A stretch of DNA of 64,000 nt, from positions 1-64,000 of the forward strand of contig JAKFGP010000015.1 in assembly GCA_021502835.1 (NCBI GenBank), in the 5' to 3' direction. The notes beneath the pieces are model-generated. The model worked only from the letters and a program-made list of their open reading frames with translations, did not search any database and was not told the origin of the DNA. Both the position numbers and the translations under genes were made by a program. Origin of the DNA: Streptomyces thinghirensis (lineage in GTDB: Bacteria; Actinomycetota; Actinomycetia; Streptomycetales; Streptomycetaceae). This document shows, one piece after another, positions 19,626 through 30,074 of the stretch. Position 1 is the stretch's first letter. Each line of letters starts with the position of its first letter.

Positions 19626-20583
19626 CCGCGAGGCGTTCTCGGACCGCGACTCCGGTGACTTCGTCCGGGGCCGCGTTCGCGCCCGCCTGCGGGACCGGGA
19701 CACCGCCACGCCCGCCAGGCACAGCGCGCCGCCCGCGAGCGTCAGTAGCCCCGGCACCCTCGCCCAGCGCCAGCCACGACATCAGCACGACGAGCGCGGG
19801 CACGGCGTACGTGGTCGCGCCCATGCGGCCCGCGGTCGTACGGGCCAGCGCGTACGCCCACGTCGTGAACGCCAGCGCGGTCGGGAACACACCCAGGTAC
19901 ACCATGTTGAGCGTCGCGGAGACGGGACGCGTCGGCCGCCTCGGTCACCAGCGCTGCCCCGTGAACGGCAGGCAGAGCACCGCCCCGACCAGGCACCCGA
20001 AGGTCGTCACCTGGAGCGCGCTCGCGTGCCCCAGCGCGGGCTTCTGCGCCACCAGCGCCGCCCGCACACCCTCACCGGCGCCGCAGGCACAGCACCACCC
20101 CGAACAGCGAGGAACCGCCCTCGCCGGACATCGACAGGCCCACGGTCACCGCACCGGCGAACGACACCGCCATCCCCGCCAGCAGCGGCGCGGGCAAAGC
20201 GTCCCCGAGCAGGCGGGCGCCGAGCAGCGTGAGGATCGGGCCGACGTTCACCACGAGGGCGGCCGTGCCGGTGTCCACCTGGCCGCTCGCCCCAGGTCAG
20301 GACGACCCCGTGTAGAAGCCGAACCACAGCAGCCCCGATATCGCGATGCCCCGCCAGGCGGGGTGCCGGCAGTCCGCCTCCCGGCGCAGCAGACAGATCA
20401 CGCCGAGCGTCAGCACGCCCGACAGCAGCCGCCCGAGCGCCAGGGCGCCCGGCGAGTAGGCCCTCGCCCGCGCTCGCGGATCGACACGAAGGCGGAGGCC
20501 CACAGGACGACGGTGACCGTGCGGCGGCGCCTGCCGCGAGGACTTCGACGGCGAGAAGGGGCGGGACGGGCGGTGCTCATCAT
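19617..20583 (-). CDS. EamA/RhaT-family drug/metabolite exporter
   Basis: A ten-helix exporter with two EamA repeats. Visible parts are RTVTVVLWASAFVSIR, YSPGALALGRLLSGVLTLGV, GIAISGLLWFGFYTVVLTWG, then GTAALVVNVGPILTLLGARL and, in the second repeat, VYLGVFPTALAFTTWAYALA and GATTYAVPALVVLMSWLALG. ATG 20583 overlaps the TGA of the upstream ArsR gene (ATGA). Five frame breaks. The end is ESRSENASRSA at 19617-19619. It is probably co-regulated with the ArsR protein. Confidence 0.83.
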
Positions 20584-21381
20584 GCTCCAGAGGTTGTGGT
20601 GTAATCGGACGTTGTTCCCGCTGGCGGATTTCCGGACCGGGAACCGGTGCTCAGCGCAGCCCCGGCCGGGTCGATGCTCAGCAGCTCGGACAGCGCGTCC
20701 TCGCCCGCCGGCGTCACCTTCACCGCGCGCTCCGAGCCGATGCGAATGCACCAGCCCGTGTCCAGGGCGTGCCGGCACAGGAGCCCGCGCCCGCGACACC
20801 CGCGAGGTGCGGACGGCGTTCGGTCCAGTCGAGGCAGGCCCGGGCCAGCGGCCGGCGGCCGGTGGGCTTCCAGGGGATGCCGGCGGTCTCGAACCAGCCG
20901 AGCCCGGCGTCCGTGAGCGCGAAGCCCGGTGTCCTGGCGCAGCAGGCCGCGCCCGGTCAGCCCGCGTCGGTGACCGTGGATGCCGAGCCGCCCGGCGAGG
21001 TGGTTGTACAGGTGCGGCTCCCGGGCCATCGCCGATCTCGGCGCCGGCCGCCCGCAGGGTGCGCGGACGCCGTGCCGCCGCCCTCGGGCGCGACCTGCGC
21101 GGCCAGGTCCTCCACCAGCTGCGCGATCGCTCGTCGGCAAGCCGCACGGCCACCGGTGCCGCCCCGCGTTCCTCGGCGAGCAGCCACCGCCCGCGACGAG
21201 CTTGCCGAGGTGCTCGCTCAGCTTGTCGAGGCGGCGACTCCGCGCGTGCCGGGCCAGCTCACCGGCGGTCCACGCCCGCCCGTCGAGCAGCGCCAGCAGG
21301 CGCTAGGCGGCCCTGGTGCGGTCGGCGATCAGCTCCGCCAGCCGCGCGAGCCCGGGCGCCTCGGCGTCCCTTGTCGGTCAT
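20580..21381 (-). CDS. ArsR-like winged-helix regulator
   Basis: The N-terminal part, read across breaks, is LAELIADRTRAA, then RAWTAGELARHA and STLSEHLGKLVAGG, the winged helix of ArsR/DUF5937-like regulators. Then come RLADERIAQLVEDLAAQV, the conserved REPHLYNHLAGRLGIHVTDA and a C-terminal domain GLLCRHALDTGWCIRIGSER with AVKVTPAGEDALSELLSID. ATG 21381 is the start; the stop overlaps the exporter start. It probably represses the EamA exporter. Eight or more breaks; the helix-turn-helix residues are reconstructed and therefore approximate. Confidence 0.7.
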
Positions 21382-21427
21382 GCGTCCCAGGATGCGGTAC
21401 GCAGGTTCGGTGGGCACCGAAGTGTAC

Positions 21428-22088
21428 TCAGGCCCCCCGCGCCACCTGCGCGTACTGTTGCGCCAGCCCGTCCAGCAGCGCCGTCAGCTCGGTCTCCGAA
21501 GGCCCGCTCGTCGATCTTCTCTGCTGTTCGGCCGGGAGGTGGGCCTGCTGGAGGTGCGGGTAGTCGGCGGGGTCGTAGGCACCGGCGGGTCGTCCACGAA
21601 GCCGCCGGCGAAGGAACCCAGCGCCGAGCGCCATGATGAAGTACCGCATCACGCGCCGATGGACGTGGCCTGGGCCGGGGGCCAGCCCGCCGGCGACCAC
21701 TCTCGCAAGCGTAGACGGCGTCCGCGAAGATGCAGGGGCGGCCGGCGGCGGCCGGGGCCGTGGGCCAGGACCGGGACGATGTTAGAGTAATTAAGCGCAG
21801 CGCCGCCCGTAGGAGACGGTGGCCCAGTCGTGCAGCGCTGTCCGCCACTCCCCGGCCGTCCTCGAACATCGACAGGTCGACCTGCGCGCTCACCAGGAGT
21901 CGGCGACCGCCTCCAGGGATCTCGTCCTTGGTGTGGAAGTGGTTGTAGAGCGAGGGCCCGCTGACTCCCCAGCTCCGCTGCGAGCCGGCGCGTGGAGACG
22001 GCCGCGAGGCCCTCCGCGTCCACCAGCGCGCGGGCCGTCTCGACGATCCGGTCGGTGCTAGCGAGCAGGGCTTGCGCGGTCGGGCCAT
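21428..22088 (-). CDS. TetR-family transcriptional regulator, divergent from acyl-CoA dehydrogenase
   Basis: The N-terminus MARPRKPLLASTDRIVETAR, then ALVDAEGLAAVSTRRLAAEL and GVSGPSLYNHFHTKDEIL, is a complete TetR helix-turn-helix. The C-terminal part includes RRVMRYFIMALGAGSF, DPADYPHLQQAHLPAEQQ and ends LDGLAQQYAQVARGA. ATG 22088 is preferred; ATG 22097 would add three residues. Six frame breaks. The palindrome at 22114-22133 between this gene and the divergent acyl-CoA dehydrogenase is the likely operator. Confidence 0.82.
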
Positions 22089-22113
22089 GGCGCACATAGT
22101 AGGGCTGCGGCTG

Positions 22114-22133
22114 TAAACTAGCAGGCTAATTTA
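22114..22133. promoter_or_regulatory. TetR operator TAAACTAGC-AG-GCTAATTTA
   Basis: Nine-base arms with one mismatch lie in the 112-base gap between the divergent TetR (start 22088) and acyl-CoA dehydrogenase (start 22201) genes, where such an operator is expected. Confidence 0.7.
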
Positions 22134-22200
22134 AATGTCCGCCGTTCGATATCGGTCCAAGATCCGGCGTTCGAGATCTGTTTCTGTGGGGTGACTCGGC

Positions 22201-23396
22201 ATGAACCTGGAGCTCAGCGAGGAGCAGAGCGCCGTACGGCAGCTCGCGCGGGACTCTCGTGGAGCGCGAGATCGCCCTGCACGTCGTCGCCTGGGACCAG
22301 GCCGAGGAGGTGGACCGGTCCATCGTGAAGAAGCTCGGCGAGGTCGGCTTCCTCGGAGCTGACCGTCGACGAGGAGTACGGCGGCTCGGGCGGCGGCTAC
22401 CTCGCGTACTGCCACCTGAGTGACCCGGAGGAACTGGCGCGCACTGACTCCGTGCGCGGGATCGTGTCCGTCTCCCTCGGTCTGGTCGGCCACGACGATC
22501 GCCGCCTGGGGCGACGAGGAGCAGAAGCGGCGCTGGCTGCCGGGGCTCACCTCCGGCGAGTCCGTCCCGGCTGCTTCGGCCTCACGGAGCCCGGCACGGG
22601 TTCGGACGCCGGGAATCTCTCTCACACCGCGCGGTCCGCGACGGCGACGCGACTACGTCATCAACGGCACGAAGATGCTCATCACCAACGGCACCTGGGC
22701 CGATTCGTGGCCTGCTCTTCGCCCGCTCATCTCCACCCGGACGCCCCCCGGCCGCGGGCGTCGTCCCGCCTTCCTCGTGCCCACCGACACCCCCGGGCTC
22801 AGCCGCCGCACCATCCACGGCAAGCTCCGGCTGCGCGGCTGAGGCCACCGCCGAGGTGGTGTTCGAGGACGTCCCGCGTACCCGCCTCCGCCATGCTGGC
22901 TCCCGAGGGCGCGGGCTTCTCGGTCGCCATGTCGGCCCTCGCCAAGGGGGCGGATGTCGGTCGCGGCCGGCTGCGTCGGCGCCAGCCCAGGCCGCGCTGA
23001 CGGCAGCCGTGAAGGAAATTACGCGGGCGAGCGCGAGCAGTTCGGGAAGACCATCGCCCACCACCAGCTGGTGCAGGAGCTGATCAGCGACATCGCCCTC
23101 GGCGTGGACGCGGCCTCGGCTGCTGACCTGGCGGGTGGCCGACCTGATCGACCGCGGGCAGCCCTTCACCGTCGAGGTCCTCCAAGGCCAAGCTGTTCGC
23201 CTCGGAAGCGGCCGTCCGCGCCGCGAACAACGCTCTCCAGGTCTTCACGGCAGCTACGGCTGCATCGACGAGTACCCGGCCGGCAAGCTGCTGCCGCGAC
23301 GCGCGTGATGACCCTCTACGAGGCACCAGCCAGATCCAGAAGCTGGTCATCGGGCGTGCTGCGCGACAGGTGTCTCGGCCTTCTGGAGTACGTGGA
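22201..23396 (+). CDS. Acyl-CoA dehydrogenase
   Basis: An FAD enzyme forming the alpha-beta double bond of an acyl-CoA, in fatty-acid or branched-chain amino-acid breakdown. Start MNLELSEEQSAVRQLAR. FAD-contact motifs CFGLTEPGTGSDAG and DYVINGTKMLITNGTWAD; VEDVRVPASAMLAPEGAGFS-like segment; then YAGEREQFGKTIAHHQLVQE, YGCIDEYPAGKLLRDARVMT and the conserved C-terminus LYEGTSQIQKLVIGRALTGV-SAF, read across breaks. An extra G near 23395 hides the expected TGA, so the end is estimated. About 390 residues, normal. It is divergent from a TetR gene and followed by a YiaA-like membrane gene. Confidence 0.88.
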
Positions 23397-23447
23397 CTGG
23401 GAGTACGACGGCGGATGGCGGGGCTACATCCGCCGATGCTTGGCCCC

Positions 23448-23736
23448 ATGAGTGACACCACCGTCAAGCAGCAGAGCACGGCGGCCTTCTACGGGCAGGC
23501 CGGTCTTCGTTCGCGGTGGCGATGATCGCCACCGCCGTCGGTATCTACAACCTCCAGGCCGACGCCTGGGTGCGTGCTCCTCCCCGTCGCCGTCCTGTAC
23601 CTCCGTCACCTCGGCCTTCACGCTGGCCAAGATCATCCGGGACTGTCAGGAGGCCGGGCAGATCGTGAGCCGCGTGGACCAGGCCAGACTGGAGAAGCTC
23701 CTCGCCGAACACGACCCCTTCGAGAAACTCGGGTGA
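23448..23736 (+). CDS. YiaA/YiaB-family small inner-membrane protein
   Basis: About 95 residues: MSDTTVKQQSTAAFYGQA, then two hydrophobic segments (VAMIATAVGIYNLQADAW and FLAVAVLYLVTSAFTLAKII) and a charged tail RDCQEAGQIVSRVDQARLEK. This matches the YiaA/YiaB domain layout. Function unknown. ATG 23448; breaks near 23503 and 23578. It may be co-transcribed with the acyl-CoA dehydrogenase 50 bases upstream. Confidence 0.78.
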
Positions 23737-23820
23737 CGCGTCCGCCCGAAGGCCGTACCAGCGATCGCTCAGCTTCAACGGTATGGTGGTGCTCCTGTCA
23801 CCGAGAGGGGCGAACAAGCG

Positions 23821-24542
23821 ATGAGTACGGCGGCCGAGACGACGGGCGGCGACATCGAGCCGTGGAAGAGGTCACCCCGACGCGGCCCGGCGGCTCCTGG
23901 TCGCCGGCGGTGGAGGCCTTCGCCGAGCGCGGGTACCACGCGACCACCACCCGCGACATCGCCGGGCGGGCCGGTACGAGCCCGGCCGCGCTCTACATCC
24001 ACTACAAGACCAAGGAAGAGCTGCTCCACCGCATCAGCGCCGGATCGGCCACGACCGGGTCGCCATCCTGCGGGCCGCGCCCAGGGCGAGGAGTGCCGCC
24101 GAGCGGCTCTGCCGACGCCGTGAGCTCCTTCGTGCGCTGGCACGCCGGGCGGCGCACGACCGCGCGGGTGGCAGTACGAGCTGGACGCGCTCGGCCCCGA
24201 GGCCCGCGACGAGATCCTCACGCTGCGCTGGCAGTGCGATGCCGCGTGCGCGGCATCATCGACGACGGTGTGGCGTCGGGGGAGTTCGACGCCGGGAGTA
24301 AGGGCACGACGCTCCGCCGTGCTGTCGCCTGCATCGACGGCCCGCTGGTCAACGTGAACGGCCCCCGGACGCCTGACGAGGTCGGCGCGCTCTACGCCGA
24401 CCTCGTGCTGCGGATGGTGGGAGCCGAACCGACCGGCGCCGTCAGAAGTAGTAGCGCGAGACCGACTCGGCGACGCACACCGGCTTGTCGCCGCTCCTCG
24501 CGTTCCACGGTGAAGGCGGTCGCCACCTGGATCCTCCCCTGA
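23821..24542 (+). CDS. TetR-family transcriptional regulator
   Basis: The N-terminus MSTAAETTGGDIEPWKEVTP leads into RRLLVAAVEAFAERGYHATT and TRDIAGRAGTSPAALYIHYK, then TKEELLHRIS, a full helix-turn-helix. The C-terminal half, with breaks, reads AVSSFVRWHA, VQYELDALGPEARDEILTLR and CGIIDDGVASGEFD, and LRMVGAEPTG near the end. The true stop is uncertain because of frame breaks where it runs into the convergent MaoC gene. From memory it resembles TetR_C_33-type regulators seen beside fatty-acid genes. It probably controls the MaoC gene. Confidence 0.78.
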
Positions 24543-24892
24543 CGTCCTCACGCCGGTGACGCGTCGCCGGGCGCGCAGCCGCGAGCCGACCGGGACGGGG
24601 GAAACGGACCTTGTTGGTGCCGTAGTTGACGCCCATCTTCACGCCTCGACCGCGATCAGCTGCGGTCCGAAGAGTGGAGCAGCGACAGGGTCAGGTAGCC
24701 GTGCGCGATGGTGGTGCCGAACGGCTCGTGGCGGCCTTCTCCGGTCCACGTGGATCCACTGATGGTCGCCGGTCGCCTCCGCGAACAGGTCGATCCGCTT
24801 CTGGTCGACGTCCAGCCAGTCGGTGTACCCCAGCTGCTCCCCACCGCCGCCTTCACCTCGTCGGCGGATGTGAAGATCCTCGGCTCTGCCAT
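24442..24892 (-). CDS. MaoC-family enoyl-CoA hydratase-like protein
   Basis: A single hotdog-fold hydratase of about 150 residues. Read across breaks: MAEPRIFTSADEVKAAVGEQ, LGYTDWLDVDQKRIDLFAEA, the catalytic-Asp/His segment TGDHQWIHVDPEKA, FGTTIAHGYLTLSL, VKMGVNYGTNKVRFPSPV and the end VCVAESVSRYYF. It hydrates the double bond of an enoyl-CoA. Start ATG 24892. A palindromic site lies 49 bases upstream. Four breaks. Confidence 0.85.
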
Positions 24893-24940
24893 GTCCTGCC
24901 TGCTCGCACGACCTGCTCACGCGACCTGCCCACGCAACTC

Positions 24941-24957
24941 CCAAGCGACTGCTTAGC
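24941..24957. promoter_or_regulatory. Imperfect palindrome CCAAGC-GACT-GCTTAG upstream of MaoC gene
   Basis: Arms CCAAGC and GCTTAG (5 of 6 paired) around four bases, between the divergent MaoC and soxR genes. This is a plausible TetR site for MaoC control. Confidence 0.45.
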
Positions 24958-25031
24958 ATGGTCGCGCGCGACGCTCATGGTCAACGGGCCGGAGGGCGCC
25001 GCACGGGTGACGGGTCGGTAGGGTTCGAGGA

Positions 25032-25629
25032 GTGCCTCAGATCTCCCGAGAAGATTCACGAGCTCACTGGTCGGCCAGCTCGCCGCCGCGCGCAGCGGCG
25101 CCGCCGTCTCCGCCCTGCACTTCTACTAGTCCACGAGGGCTGATCAGCAGTCGCCGCACCTCGGGCAACCAGCGCCGCTACAGCCGCGACGCGCTGCGCC
25201 GGGTCGCCTTCGTACGCGGCGCAGCGCGTCGGCATTCCGCTCGCCACGATCCGCGATGCGCTCGCCGAACTGCCGGAGGGGCGCACGCCCACCGAGGACG
25301 ACTGGCCCGGCTCTCGAGGCCTGGCGCTCCGAACTGGACGAGCGGATCAAGCAGTTGAACCGGCTGCGCGACCACCTCACCGACTGCATCGGCTGCGGCT
25401 CGCCTGTCCCTGGACACCTGTGTCCTGTCCAACCCCGACGACGTCTTCGGCGAACGCCTCACCGGCTCCCTGCCTGCTGGTGGAGCGCCGCGACTCCACG
25501 ACCCGGCGTTACCGCGGCGCCGCGAGCCGTGGCATCGGGCGCGGCCAGCCGGACTGGAAGGGAGGTTGCGGACCGACGATCTGGTCACTCCGGCCCCTCG
25601 CGCCGGACGCCGCCCTTGTCGTGCCGTGA
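25032..25629 (+). CDS. soxR: Redox-sensitive transcriptional activator SoxR (MerR family)
   Basis: In Streptomyces SoxR senses redox-cycling compounds such as its own antibiotics through a [2Fe-2S] cluster. Read across breaks: GQLAARSGAAVSALHFYESK, then GLISSRRTSGNQRRYSRDAL and RRVAFVRAAQRVGIPLATIR, the MerR DNA-binding domain; a dimerisation helix SELDERIKQLNRLRDHLTDC; then the cluster Cys set CIGCGCLSLDTC (25385-25425), of which the third Cys codon is damaged by a shift. GTG 25032 gives MPQI. The end is uncertain; 25629 is the stop of the open frame. No SoxR-type operator was recognised nearby. Confidence 0.88.
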
Positions 25630-26335
25630 CCCACCCGGCCTGTCCCTCGGTGACCAGCTCGGCGTTGACGATCGGCCCGGCGGCCGTCCGGCAGGAACAG
25701 GGTGTCCTCCAGGCCGATGCGGGCCGGAAGACCCAGCCGGCCGGCCAGTTGCAGGACCGGCCAGGCGCCGGCGTCCTCGCCGTGCAGCAGGACGGGGCGG
25801 CTGGCCGTGCCGAGCGCGGTCAGCAGGCGTGCGCGGTGTCCTCCGCGTCGCCGGGTCGGTGTCCGTGACCTCCGCCAGGACCCGCAGCACCTTCGGCCCG
25901 AGCGGTGAGCGCAGGAACCGGGCCGCGCCGTCCGTGTTCGACCAGATACCGGCCTCCACACCCACCCCGCGCTCGATCAAGGCGGCGGCGACCTCGGCGC
26001 CCGGCTCGTGCCAGCTGACCGAGGCGGGTCGGGCAGGATCGTCCAGCTCCGTACTCCGGGTTGCCCGGGCGACCGCATCGGGCCGGCCCAGGTGCTCGTC
26101 GTCACGCCGACCGGCACCGACGCCGGCACCCGTGCGCGTATCGCCTCCAGCGTGGCCCGCGAGACGCGGGGCGACAACGAGTCCTGCCCGCACGGTGTCT
26201 TGGGATGGACATGGACATCCGTGGCTCCTGCGCATCACCGCCGCCGCGACGGGATTCGGCGAGCGCTCTCCGCGACAGCGGCACCAACTGCGCCGCGTCG
26301 CCGTTGCCACGGCTCCGTTCACACACCTGCACCAT
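25585..26335 (-). CDS. 3-keto-5-aminohexanoate cleavage enzyme family (BKACE, DUF849)
   Basis: BKACE enzymes condense a beta-keto acid with acetyl-CoA, giving a CoA ester and acetoacetate, with a bound metal. Visible are MVQVC, DAAQLVPLSPRALAESVAAA, the metal-binding His pair in TDVHVHPKTPCGQDSLSPRV, SVNWHEPGAEEVAAALIERG, VGVEAGIWSNTDGAARFL and ARIGLEDTLFLPDGRPAADN with the late Glu. About 250 residues, in the short actinobacterial range. ATG 26335; the end is in a frame-broken zone that meets soxR. The specific substrate is unknown. Confidence 0.8.
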
Positions 26336-26383
26336 TCCCCCATGGTGCAGGGCGCCACCTACAACACCCGCGGGCCGCGAGGC

Positions 26384-26910
26384 TCAGTACGGGCCGTCGC
26401 GGAGGTGCGGCATCCCCGGCACACCTCCGGCGTCGGCCAGGCCGTCATCAGCAACCGACCCCGCCGGGCGTCCGCCAGCGCGTCGGGGGTGAGGACGGCC
26501 GCGGACCAGATCCCGCAGTCCGTGCAGACCGGTCCTGTCGAGGGTTCGTGTCCAGGTCCACTCCAGACGAGGCGCTCCCCGTCTCACACCCCACACCCAC
26601 CCCGGTTCCCGCTCCAGCGCGCAGATCAGGCCGCGCAGCACCCTCTGCCAGCGGTTCGTCGGGATGGACGCGGGGGTCGTCGCACCAGGCGACCCCTAAA
26701 CCCCCCCAGGTCAGCCGGTGCCAGCGTCGTCCACGCTGCCCGGCCCGCGCAGTGCCCGTGGTAAGCCTGCGCCGCTCGGCCAACCCCACCCCGTATGCTG
26801 GGGCCACACCTAACGCGCTGCCTCCAGCTCCTCCAGTGCGGCCACCAGCCGCGCTGGGTCGGGGAGCGGTCCTCGGGTCCTAAACCGGCCCGGCAGGTGA
26901 TGGTCCGCAG
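26384..26910 (-). CDS. Possible hypothetical protein, heavily frame-broken
   Basis: I do not recognise a family. Codon-like segments on this strand, in shifting frames, are GDLRTITCRAGL, PDPARLVAALEELEAAR, APAYGVGLAERRRLTTG, VAWCDDPRVHPDEPLAEG and LRGLICALEREPGWVW. They read like one acidic, roughly 150-residue protein broken four or more times. No start could be fixed. It may be a genuine small gene or a decayed one; the rest of the 26336-26910 stretch shows nothing else. Confidence 0.3.
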
Positions 26911-27304
26911 GTCGCCCTTGTGTCCATAAGGCGAACTGCTCAAGGCACTGGTGCAGCGAATAGCGCGCTGCAGCGCCAGGTCGTGCACCGTGGATCGCGG
27001 ACGAGTCCTTCGCCAGACTCGAAACCGGCTACCTGTTCCTGCACTCCGTCACAACAGGAAAACCCGATCTTCGGTCACTTCGGCGTCGTCGAACGGACGT
27101 CGCCGAATAGACGTGGTCGACACGCGATTCGGTTCCATCCTATTTCCGAAGCCCTTCATGGGCCGATCCACCCGCTCAAAAAGTGACGCGTGTTCATCTT
27201 CCAACTCGATACCGGCGGAAAACGTCCGGCGCACCCCACGTCGGGAGGAGCTGCCGCGCCACGGCGCACCCCACGCAACGCTCCCCGAGGACTGAGAACT
27301 CCTC
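26911..27304. other. Intergenic leader of the acylase gene, no gene seen
   Basis: This stretch is less GC-rich than its surroundings, contains no recognisable coding frame and precedes the acylase start. It probably holds the acylase promoter, but no clear -35/-10 pair stood out. Confidence 0.35.
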
Positions 27305-30055
27305 ATGCTTCCACGGGTTCCTTAAGGCGCTTCCGGATGCGCCTTCCTTGGCCGGCCTTTGTCGCCGCTTTCCCCGCGATGGCCGCCGGAACGGCTCCCA
27401 CCTCGGAAAGACCACACCGGCGACAGCCGGAACGATTTCGAAAGCGGCGGCCAACGACCACTGCGGCGGCCAGTGTTCCGACATCCTGTTGCCCGGCCAG
27501 AACGGCAACGCCACCCTCGCCCAGATCCTCTCAACCAGGGCTCTCGGGGGTGACCAGCCCGCCCACGCCGAGGACTGTGCTCGGGCCCTACGCCGGCCTC
27601 GCCACCGGCTACTCCGCCCCACCAACGACAAGATCAACACCTTCTTCAACGACGCCCCGGCGTCCCCGACGGCCAGGTGGCCTCCACCGTCCGGCGGACG
27701 CGGCGACGTGACCATCGTCCGCGACAAGAAGACCGTGCCGCACATCATCGGTACCACCCGCTACGGCACCGAGTTCGGCGCCGGCTACGCGGCGGCCCAG
27801 ACCGGCTGTGGCTGATGGACCCTTCGGCACGTCGGACGAGCGCTGACCCTCGCCGGCGGCGCCCTGCCAACCAGGGACTGGAGCAAGGCGTTCTGGTGCA
27901 GCGCCCTGCACACCGAGGCCGAACTGGCGGCCCAGATTGAGCAGCGCCGCCGCCAAGGCCGGCGAGCGCGCGAACTGGCCCTGGCCGACGGGGACGCCTA
28001 CGTCGCCGGCATCAACGCCTACATCGACGCTCTCGACAAGGGCTGCTACTTCGGCGAGTACGTCCTGACTGGCCACGCCAACGCTGGACGCCCAACGCAA
28101 GGCTGGTATCACCCATCGAGTACTTCGCCGCGTTCTCGACCGGATCGCGCGACGGCCGGTCGGTTTTCGAGGTGCTGGCGGCAAGTGGGGTAGAGGTCAC
28201 TTGAATTGCGATCTCGCGTTGCCTGCTGCCCATGAGGCGCTGGCCGGCGTGGCCGAGGGTATCGGGTTCGGGAGTCCTTCCGCTGGGCAACGACCTCGAG
28301 GCGGTCTCACCAACACGCCGGCAGCTTCCAGCCTGCTCAAACCAGGTAACCCGTCGCGCCCTGCCCGACGCTGGCCTGGTCGAGGAACCGCTGGTGTACG
28401 ACCGTGCGGGCAGCGCGGCTGCGTCGAGCGCGACCGGCGCCTCGGCCACCGCGAGGACGCGGCCGTGACCTCGGCCCGGCGCTAAGGTCCAACGCCCTCG
28501 TCGTCAGCGGCGAGCACACCGAGAGCGGTTCGGTCGCCGTCTTCGTCTGCAGAGGCTACCTCGCGCCGCAGCTCCTCATGCTCCAGGAGATCCAGGGTTC
28601 GGGTAATCAGCGCCCGCGCGCTCCTTCGCGGGTCTGAGCATGTACGTCGAACTCGGCCGCGGCCAGGACTACGAGTGGAGCGCGAATCGCCCTCCGGCCA
28701 GGACATCATCGACACCTACGCGGCCGAACTGTGCCAGGACGACCACCACTACCTCTACTGGCGTAATCTGCACGCTGATGGAGAAGACTGGCGGAAGAAC
28801 CCCTGGAAGCCGACCGTCGCAGACTCCACCGGCGGCCGGCTCCTACACGATGCGGGTCTGGCGCACGGCGTACGGCTCGGTCGAGTACCGCGCCACGGTC
28901 GGCGGCAAGAAGGTCGCTCACACCACCCCGTGCTCTCATTCATGCACGAGGCCGACTCGACTACCGGCTTCCAGATGCTCAACGACCCCGAGTAACGGAA
29001 CAGCCTCGAGCGCTTCCGGAGCGCCGTCCAGAACATCAACTACAGCACTTTCAACTGGTTCTACGCCGACTCCGAGCACACCGCGTACTACAACAGCGGC
29101 GACAACCCGGTACGGGCGACGGCGTCGACGCCGACTTCCCCGGTCTGGCGCGAGCGGCGCACGAGTGGAGGGACTGGGACCCGGCCGCCAACACGGCCGA
29201 GTACACACCGGCGTCCGTGCCCACCCCCAGTCTCGACCAGGACTACTACGTCTCCTGGAACAACAAAAGAGGCCAGGACTACGCCACCGCTCTGGGGGTA
29301 CCGGGTTCGTGTCCATCAGCGGCAACTCCTCGACGACTGCGAGTTGCCGCCGACGGCGGCGTCACCCGCGCCGCACTGTGAAGGCGGTCGAGGCGGGCTC
29401 CCGCCGACCTGCGGGCCGAGGACGTACTGCCGGACCTGCTGAAGGTGATCGGCTCCGCGCCGGTGACTGACCTCGTCGCCGAGGAGGCCGGACCGGCTCA
29501 AGGTGTGGCACGCGGCGGGCGCCCCGGCACGGGGAGACCCCGGCCGGCCCAGGAGTACGCCCACCCCGACGCGATCCGCACCCTGGACGCCTGGTGGCCG
29601 CTGCTGGTGAAGGCCGAGTTCGAACCGGGCCTCGGCAGCGACCTGTACACCGCCTTCACCCGCAACCCTGCCCGTCGACGAGTCCCCGTCCGCCGCGCAC
29701 GGCCCGACCGGCGCAGCACGCCGGCAGCGCCTTCCAGTACGGCTGGTGGAGCTGTGTCGACAAGGACATCCGGTCCGTGCTCGGCGAGTCGTCCGGGACC
29801 GCTCCCGCGCGCCTACTCGCGGCGACGGCGACTGCTCGCCGCCTGCCGGGACACCCTGCTCTCCACCCTGAAGGAGGCGGCGGGCCGGACGCCCGCCCAG
29901 GTCTATCCCGGCAGACGACAACTGCCCGGCCGGCGACCAGTGGTGTGCCGACTCGCGTGATCCACCGCACGCTGGGCGGCATCAAGCACGGCGGGATCAG
30001 CTGGAGAACCGGCCGACCCTACCAGCAGGTCGTGGAGTTCACGTCCCACCGGTGA
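27305..30055 (+). CDS. Penicillin acylase family protein (secreted Ntn hydrolase)
   Basis: Members cleave amide bonds of penicillins, cyclic lipopeptides or acyl-homoserine lactones, maturing by self-cleavage to two chains. A hydrophobic signal region (MRLPWPAFVAAF, near 27337) is followed by AANDHCGGQCSDILLPGQNG, VTIVRDKKTGVPHIIGTTRY, GTEFGAGYAAAQDRLWLMDL and QGLEQAFWCSA. The beta chain begins at the nucleophile Ser (28488-28490) in SNALVVSGEHTESG. Later: LLMLQEIQGPG, SMYVELGRGQDYAWSATS, EWRDWDPAANTAEYTPAS and the end YQQVVEFTSHR. About 900 residues. More than fifteen breaks, worst at 28130-28480, so decay cannot be excluded. ATG 27305 is the best start. Confidence 0.82.
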
Positions 30056-30074
30056 CCGAAGGCCGGTCGCACGG

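Noticed and set aside
24893..25031. SoxR-type operator upstream of soxR
   Set aside because: No CCTCAA...TTGAGG-like spaced palindrome is present; the palindrome at 24941 has a different sequence.
26336..27304. Possible transposase or mobile element in the low-quality gap
   Set aside because: No inverted repeats, DDE-type motifs or target duplication were seen; the readable pieces look like one small broken protein.
27305..30055. Calling the acylase a pseudogene
   Set aside because: Breaks are many, but neighbouring essential-type genes are broken in the same manner, and the nucleophile Ser and C-terminus are preserved; decay is possible but not shown.
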